Part shown: piece by piece, positions 11,781-20,700 of the stretch
How positions within the stretch are numbered: the stretch's first letter is position 1
Layout: each line of letters begins with the position of its first letter
DNA from: Podarcis raffonei
Lineage: Eukaryota > Chordata > Lepidosauria > Squamata > Lacertidae
Reading direction: 5' to 3'
NCBI RefSeq assembly: GCF_027172205.1
Contig: NC_070614.1
Coordinates: 49,106,001-49,170,000, forward strand
Length of the DNA: 64,000 bases
Notes under the pieces: generated by a model
Seen by the model: the letters and a program-made list of their open reading frames with translations, nothing else
Databases searched by the model: none
What the model was told of the DNA's origin: nothing
Made by a program: the position numbers and the translations under genes

Positions 11781-14700
11781 GCCATCCAAGCTCTGCTTGA
11801 AAACCTCCAAGGAAGAAGAGTCCACAACCTCCCAAGGGAGACCGTTCCGCTGTCAAACAGCTCTTATTGACAGAAAGCACTTCCTGATGTTGAGTCGGAA
11901 TGTCCTTTCCTGTCACTTGAATTCATTGCTTCAATGTGCCGCCTCTGACTTGAGTCATTTTAACCCCACCTCCCACCCCCATCTACACACTACAAAGTGG
12001 CAGCCACTGATTCAGACTGTGTTAAGCACACACTGTACCCTGAAAGCACATTCGAAGCACGTTCCCCTCCCTCAAAGAATTACGGGCAGTGTAGTTTACC
12101 CCTCACTGAGTCACACTTCCCAGCAGCCCTTGACAAACTACAGCACCCAGAATTCTTTGAGGGGAATGTGCTTCGAATGTGCTTTAAAGGTACAGTGTGT
12201 GCACCCTTGCTGTGCTCCAAGCAGCCCCGCTCAGTCCTCTGCCCCACTAAACTGGGACTACGTGAGAAGCAGGAAAGGGTGAGTGGACTACCATGAACAG
12301 ACCGGCCGGATTTCATTATTCAAGAAACGTCGTCTCCTTTCCTGATCTTCCTTCTCCCCTACGACTTCACACATCATGAATATGAAAAGAAGACATTGCA
12401 ACATCCTGCATTAATTCATAATCACGCTCTTAAAACATTTACAGTATTTGTTCGCCTGTTACATATTTTTCAACAATTGTTAGCGTCAAGGATAACGTAA
12501 CGTCTGAGGATGTCGCAGGTTTCCTTGTGAGTGCATGAGCTGCGTTTCTTTGCAGTTTTGTGTGTGGTTACATTAAAAACGTTTAATATGCTAGGCTCTG
12601 AGGCTAAACCGTAAACAAAACATCCAATTAGATTGCAAAACCTGTCCCAGAAACATCTTGCCTCTCCTTAACAAAGTTAAGAACCAAGCAAGACAATTTT
12701 GCTGGTAGACAGCTCAGATCCAACGTTTTCGTTTAGCAAGACCTTAGTTCTGAGCTATCTGGCGGCTCAAATCTAGCAAACTAACATGGAAACGAGTAGC
12801 AAAAGTGGCTAGGGAGCTAGGAATTGTTGCTTTCTTTTGTAGGTTTTGCTTTGCTTTACTTTGCAAACTCAGATCCAATCCCAGCGTTCTGTTAAAATCT
12901 GAAGTTTCTGGTCAGCCTCTAAAATCCTCTGTTCCCCCAATACAGTGGTACCTCGGGTTAAGTACTTAATTCGTTCCGGAGGTCCATTCTTAACCTGAAA
13001 CTGTTCTTAACCTGAAGCACCACTTTAGTCAATGGGGCCTCCTGCTGCCACCGCGCCGCCGGAGCACGATTTCTGTTCTCATCCTGAAGCAAAGTTCTTA
13101 ACCTGAATCACTATTTCTGGGTTAGAAGAGCCTGCAACCTGAAGCGTATGTAACCCGAGGTACCACTGTAAAGTGGCAGGCATGTCCTGTCCACAGCCTC
13201 TCTGCCCTGCACATGAAAATATGGTCACATCCATAGAAAGAACCAAGGTCAGATGCTGACTACCCCTTCCCAACTTACTTTGAGGGAAGCGAGGCGGGTT
13301 ATCGTTGACGTCGCTCAATGTGACAGTGACGGTCGTGCTTCCTGAGAGACCCCCAGCGTGCCCCCCCATGTCCTTGGCCTGAACCACGACAAGGAATTCT
13401 TGCTGGGTTTCCCGGTCCATGTTGGGGGTCGCTGTCCGGATCACACCTAAAACGCAGAAGGAAGAAGGAGAAGTATCAGAGAGAGAGTGGCAAAAGGAGC
13501 AGTGGGTGAAGGACCAGGATAGATAGATAGATAGACAGACAGACAGATGATAGATTCCCACCCTGCAAATTTCCCTTCCATCATCTCAATTAGCTCCACC
13601 TAAAGGGAAGGAAGTGTTATGTATTCAGTGGTCTGTGTTTGCCTGAGCTTGAGTCTGGACTAAGGATTCTGAGCTCCCGTGTTCTAATTCGATACATGTT
13701 GTCCAATCGCAGAACATTACAGGATTTGGGCCTCTGACATTGGTCCTTCAACTCTGAGTCGTGATTTGCAGTTTGGAAGTTTAGACAGCCAATCACATTG
13801 GGAGTGGGAGTGGCCCAGGCTTTCAGAAATGTATATAGGCAGTTGCTTTGCCTCTGTTTCCCAGCAATGTACGTTCAATAAAGGTTCTTGCTGTTATCAC
13901 TGTGTCTTGCCTTGTTGGAACCCACCTAGACTTCACTGGCGACGAGGATGGGATGCTAGGCTAGGTATGCAGCCCTGGCTAACTTCCACAAGCTGAAATC
14001 ACCGCTGAGCTGAAATGGCTGACTGCAGCCACAAGGCAGATCACACAGAGCGGATGTCATGGGCACCCAGGGCCACTCACCTACACTTCAGGAAGAGACA
14101 GGTGAAGCCAAGCAGGGCTGGTCAGAGTCATTGGATAGAGGCATGAATGTATGGATGAATGTAAAGACAGGTGGCCGACCCAGCAGATTCAGAGGTTGTT
14201 GTTCACATGACTATGAAGCTGGACAAACGGATGGAGGGTTTGGTTGATGAAATGAGTCACTGGTGGTTGGATAGACTTGCAGAGAAGAAGGGGGCAACTC
14301 AGAGGCTGCATGACAGCACCTTTAAACCTCCCCTATGGCACACACACACACACAGGCTTGGATTTGAGGGCCTGTCTATGAGCCCCTCCAGATTTTGGAG
14401 AGGGCCGTGTTGCAGGTGTGCTCTGCAATGCATCACTGATGCAATAATAGTGCCTTAGTAAAGGATTTATACTAGACTGTCCACGCATCATCCTATGTTA
14501 TTCTGCGATGCTTCCCCAATGTTAACCACGTTATTTCTTTTTAGAGGGGAGCTCCTGTGCAGCAACACGACAAAAAGGAAGTAGAAAACCAAAGCCAGTA
14601 ATAGGGCATTGGTGGTATGTAAAGCTACAGGATTTCGGCAGGATGTTACAGGGCATGCACTGGTTGGAGGCGAGGCAGGGCGTCAACCCAAAATATTAGA

Positions 14701-17700
14701 ACATCTGTAAGGGGCTCTATCATTCCCAAGCGTTAAAACTTGGCCTATTGCAGCCTTTCCCTACCTGGCAGCCTCCAGATATGGAGGGCATGGTTGTGCA
14801 GTTCAAAACATCTGGAGGATGCCCAGTTGAGAAAGGGTGGGCTATTAATAACCAGTTGTTCCAAAATGCAAGGAAGGGAGTGTCACACTCCCCGCTGAAG
14901 AAGCTTTCTCCATCATCAGCTCTGATGACCATCTCTGTGATTCCAAGCCAATCTGCCATTCCCATAGCTGTCAACTTACAGATTTGAAAATAAGGGACCA
15001 GCAGCCTCGAAAATAAAGGATCAGCAGCCAAAATAAGGGATTTTCCGGGCACAGGTATGTTCAATTCAACTTCTGAGCCCCTCTGAGCCAAAGGCAGAAA
15101 GCCCAGCCAGCAGCCAAATGAAGCCTCATCAATAAGGGACAGCAGTGGGACATGGCACTGGGATAAAGGGACTGTCCCGCCAAATAAGGGACACTTGACA
15201 GCTATGCATTCCACGGCAAATCACAAATCCGCCCACTTGCCCCAGTCCCCAAGAGCGCACAACAATGGCCTCTTGCCGCATTCTTCCCTTCGCAATGGGG
15301 CGACACTGGTACCATCGCCCTCCCACCCCCAAACCTGCCCCCCTCCTCCCCGTTGTGTACCCGTCTGGGGGTCGACGGAGAAGAATGGCAACCCCTCGAG
15401 TACCGTATAGACCAGCCTGGCACTGTTCCCGTAGGCAGGGTCGTCCGCATCGTGGGCCGTCACCTGAATCACGGACGTACCTGGAGAAACGGGGCAGATT
15501 AACAGAAAAAAGAAAAACCAAACACACACAGGTTATTGAGGATGCTGGTTGCGAGAGTACGCAGGTCAGAGTTCAAGAAGGGTCTTGTTGGCACAGAGAC
15601 GTAGTTTCCGTCTTGGCCATAGTGCTGCTATTTTGTTGGAGGCCTGTCAAAAAGAGCAAAGTCGTAAGGCGTTTGAAAAGCAGGAACCTGGCACAGTTGA
15701 GAATTCACCCAAAAAACACTGAAAGCCATCTTAGGTACCATAAATAAGTTTTTTAAAAAATATAAAAATAAGGAAGACCACCTGCACTACCTGCCAGGGT
15801 TACATTTTAAAAATTGCTCACAAGAGCCCCCCAGGGAGGCAAACAGCATCTTAAAACAGCCATAAAAATCCAACATGTATTCTCCATTAAGAGCAAACTG
15901 TAAAATGCCAAAATAACAATATAAAAAAGCAGCATCTCCAAACGGAATGCTAGATGAGAACTGCTCCAAGCCTCTTCACAAGAGTCCTGCTTGCAGACAC
16001 AAAGCTCTGGCAGGCTGCAGCGTGGTTGCTGTCATTCCCAATCCCGCAACCCTGAAAAGTTACTATTAAATCATCAAATGTACCTGTCTCCACCCTCCTC
16101 CCAAAGTACTCACCCATAAAGGGAGGCTCCCTGCTGTGTCTCTGTATGATTCACCACCCTGGCCATGTCTCATTCTACTCAGCCTCCGCAGGGGAATAGG
16201 TAATTTCGGCTGTGAGCCAGCATGGGGTGTGACTCAAGCCTTCAATCAGGCCCAATAAAGAGGCACAGGCTGTGCACACACTTTGCCTTCAAAGCCCATT
16301 CTTTCCCCTCAAAGAATTCTGGGAGCCGCAGCTCACCCCTCACAGAACTACAGTTCCCAGCAACCCTTAAGAAACTACAGTGCCCAGAATTCTTTGGGGG
16401 AAAGAATGTCCTTCAGAAGTGCTTTAAAGGAACAGCATGTACGCAGCCATAGTGGATTTGCTTGCCCTGAGAAGAGGCTTCATCAGGTTCCTCAAACGCG
16501 GCCCTCCAGATGTTTTTGGCCTACAACTCCCATGATCCCTAGCTAGCAGGACCAGTGGTCAGGGATGATGGGAATTGTAGTCTCAAAACATCTGGAGGGC
16601 AAGTTTGAGGAAGCCTGGGCTACACGTTACCTCCCTTTGTGAGTCGCAGGCCTCGTCTGCCTCCAGTTAGGAGGCTTTCTGAGATCAACAACTCCTGCAG
16701 AAACACAGAGGGGGTAGATTTATCTGAGGCTGGGCAGTTTGTCCACTTAACATACGAAATGTCAACATGCACTTCTGACTTTTGATTTGGAAGAGAAGTG
16801 GAACATGGGAACTCATGGACCTCCAAGGACGCTGAATGATGGAAGATTCAGGATATACAGTCGTACCTCGGGTTACAGATGCTTCAGGTTACAGACTCCA
16901 CTAACCCAGAAATAGTACCTCGGGTTAAGAACTTTGCTTCAGGATGAGAACAGAAATTGTGCTCTGGCGGCACGGCGGCAGCAGGAGGCCCCATAAGTTA
17001 AAGTGGTGCTTCAGGTTAAGAACAGTTTCAGGTTAAGAACGGACTTCCGGAACGAATTGAGTACTTAACCCAAGGTACCATTCTGGAGCGCTGTACGCAT
17101 CTTGAGCAGAATGAAACCCGCATCTGTGCGTGTCGCAATTCGCCGCTTCTGCGCATGCGCGTGACGTCATCTTGAGCGTCTGCGCATGCGCAAGCGGTGA
17201 AACCCAGAAGTAACCCGTTCCGTTACTTCTGGGTCACCACAGAACGCAACCTGAAAACGTTCAACCTGAAGCATATTTAACCCGACGTATGACTGTATAA
17301 AAGAAAGGACTTCTTCGTGCAGCATTGAACTATGGAACTCTCTCCCACAGGAAGCAATGATGGCCACCAACTCAGGCTTTCAAAGATGGCCACCAACTCA
17401 GGCTTTAAAAGAGGATTGGGCAATTCATGGAGGAGAGGGCTATCAAGGGCTACCAGCCTCAGGGAGGGTCAGGCCCTGCAGGACTTTGGTGGGCATGGTG
17501 TGCAACAGGAAATCTAGCATATCAGTGGTAGGATAATGTCATGTGAGGAGTGCAACCCGGCTTCAAGCTTGGTTCTGATTTGAATCATCATCTGGGGATG
17601 CCAATCACACACTTAAAAGCACACGGGGCCAACCCAAGATATTTGGGTGGCTCAGGTGGCCATCTAGAATAGCTCCCGCAATTTCATCTCAAACTCTTCT

Positions 17701-20700
17701 CCTGTGTTCTCTGTGAGCCTGGAGCAGGAGGAATTGGAGCACCCAGCAAAATGGGCAATCTCCCCCCATAATGTGCCCCCCTCCCGGAAGAAACAGGAAG
17801 GGGAGGAATTGGGCTGAGACTTTGCCGGCTCCTCTTCCCTCCTCCAGTTTCCTTCATATGGACATAAGAACTACTTTGCTGGACTAGGCCCACATCCTGT
17901 TCTCACAGTGGCCAACCAGATGTCTGTGGGAAACATGCAAGCAAGATTCGGGCGCAACAGCCCTCTCCCGTCCCATGGCTCCCCTCCTCTCTTGTGTGGG
18001 GAAGCAAGAAGACAATAAAAGGAGGGGTCCAGACACGGACATGTTCCAGATGCAGGAAGATGCAAGAGGCAACAGCGTATGGTCTGCCATATTTACACAA
18101 GGCCAACCCCATACCTGTGGGAAGCTACCACACAATGGCGTTGAGCTGTTCATGTTCTTATGTCCAGCCCAGAGGGTGAGGTGACCCTGCCTGTGAGCTT
18201 CCTCTTCCTCCTTATTCTCTGTGTTGCCCCTTGTAGGACTCAGGAAGGACTTATGCTCTGCGTTATTATACCAGTTCATGGCTTCTCCCAAGGAATTCTG
18301 GGAACTTTGGTTTGCTCAGAGTCAGGAGAGTCGTTAGAAGACTCTCTCCCCCATAAGCAACACTTCCCAGAGTGGTTTACCAATCTCAAGGCCTCTTCCC
18401 AAGGAACTCTGGGAATTGTAGTTCTGTGAGGGGAATAAGCGCCTCCTAACAGCTCTCGGCACTCTTAACAAACTGCAGCACCCAGAATTCTCTGGGGGAA
18501 GCTAGGGCTGCTTAAAGCAGCATCACAACACTTTAGGGCGTGGAGGAGGCCTTAATATTGGCTCTGCCTCCTGTTGTTTTCCATGCCTTCTGCCCTTCCA
18601 GCCCAAAGAGTGCCAGCTGCAGAAGGTTGGGAGATGGGGAGAAGAAAGGAAAGGTCCCAGCTGAGAGCTGGGAGGGTCGACCTCTTCCTGTGTGAGACAA
18701 GGGTTAAGATCTACTTGTGAGAGAGGACATTGCATTCGCCTTCCTCTTTTTTCCGTTTCTGTTTTCGTTTAAATTTGGTGGGGGGGGTTATTGCATTAGG
18801 AAAAGGCTCAATAAAATCTTATCAAAAAGGGTATTCTGCAAAGGGTCAGCTAAGGGTGATTCCTCCACCAGCCAGGCCACTGGACTCACCCACGTTGCTC
18901 ATTTCGGGCACAGTAGCGTGGTAAGGGCCATGGAGGAAGACCGGCGGGTTGTCGTTAATGTCTTGGACTTTGATGATGAACTCAGACGGTGGCTCCAGAG
19001 GCCGGTTAGAGGCCCGGTCCACAGCCTGGGCCAGCAACGTATACTGGGATTTCTCCTCCCGGTCCAAGGTTTTGGTGACGTGGATGTTGCCCGTTTTCTC
19101 GTCGATCACGAAGACCGTGCCGGCCCCCTCTCCGGTCAAGACGTACTTGATGCGGCCCTCGCCCCGGTCCACATCGGTGTGAAGCTGTCAGAGGAAAACG
19201 AGAGTAGAGACATGGAACTCAGTAAAAAAATTTAAATCCATAACCCTAACACAGCCTTTGCCAACCATGAGTTTTGGAGCGCAGCCCCCTAAACGCAGCT
19301 GAGGCTAATGGGAGCCGAATTAATCATAGAACTGTAGCGCTGGAAGGGACTTGGAGGGTCATCTAGTCTAACCCCCTGCAACGGGGGAATCTCAACTAGA
19401 TCTCAACATACACGACAGATGGGCTGCTGGGAGTTGTAGCCCAAAACCTCCCAAGGGCACCAGGGTGGTGAACGCTGTCCTAATATAACAGATTGGGTGG
19501 TGGTGGTGGGAGCAGCGGCAATGAAACCGCTGGCGGTGATTGGCTGAACTGCCCTAATGCCAAGCATTCCCTGGCTACCATTGGTTGATTTATTTCAATC
19601 AAAGTGATGGGCTGGGCAGGTGGCCAAGGTTACTAAAGCTACTTTCACACCTTATGTTAAAAGTGCTATAATAAAACTTTATACCAGCCGTGGCTTTCCC
19701 CAAAGAATCCTGTGTGCTGAAAGTTGTTCGGAAGACCTCTTATTCCTCTCCCGAGGCTAGTTTCCCAGAGTGGCGTAACCACCAATCTCTCTACCTGGGA
19801 ACTCTGGGAATTGTAGTACCTGTAACTGCCTACAATTCCCATAATTCCTTGGGGGAAGCCACGCCTGTTTAAAATGGTATCATAACACTTTGACAGTTTG
19901 GAGGTGGCCTAACCAGCAAGACTGCTTTTTCATGTACAATAATCCAGTGTTCAGGGTACAATATATCTTGTGTGCCCACATCTTCAAGTGCGAGAATCTT
20001 GCCTTGCGCCAGCTCCTATCCCCTCCGCTGACCAACTTGCTCATTTATTACTGTACTGCGCTTTGAGGCTGATAAATGCAGCGTGTCTAAATTAGTTCAC
20101 AGCTCAGGTGCCATTCGAGCCAGGGACATCTTGACTGAAAGCCAGTCAGAAATGAATATTATATTGTTTCTGCATCCTGTGTGCAATAAATGGCTTTCAG
20201 TCTGGTTGTCTGGGGAAAATTTTGTGTGTGTGTTTTTTTGGTTTTTTTAGACATCATTTTCCCTGAGTCTGTTCCAGAAAGCTATTGTGCAGATGAGAAT
20301 TCTGAAAAAAAAGGCCTGAGAGCTTGCTTCCAAGCGCAAAACTCCGCAATATTGGGGTGGGCTGTTAGGGCCTAGGGAAGGAGGGTCCAGGAATGAGGGA
20401 GAGAGGAGAAGGGCTGAGGCAGGAGCCTGAAAGGAGGAATAATAGTAGTAGTAGTAGTAGTAGTAGTAGTAATAATAATAATAATAATAATAATAATTTA
20501 TTTATATCCCGCCCTCCTTAGCCGAAGCCGGGCTCAGAGCGGCTAACAACAGTAAAAGTAACACAGTTTACATAAAATCATGATCAATAATTGAAATACA
20601 TTCTAAAATCAATTCATTCTAAAATCAATTCAGAATAAAACCTCAAGGGGTTTAGCCAGGAGGAGTGGGGGACCTGTGGCCCTCCAAAGGTTGCCTGCAA

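Noticed and set aside
13768-13996. Plus-strand open frame after the fossil LTR as a gene
   Set aside because: Overlaps the LTR and its leader and has no recognisable protein content.
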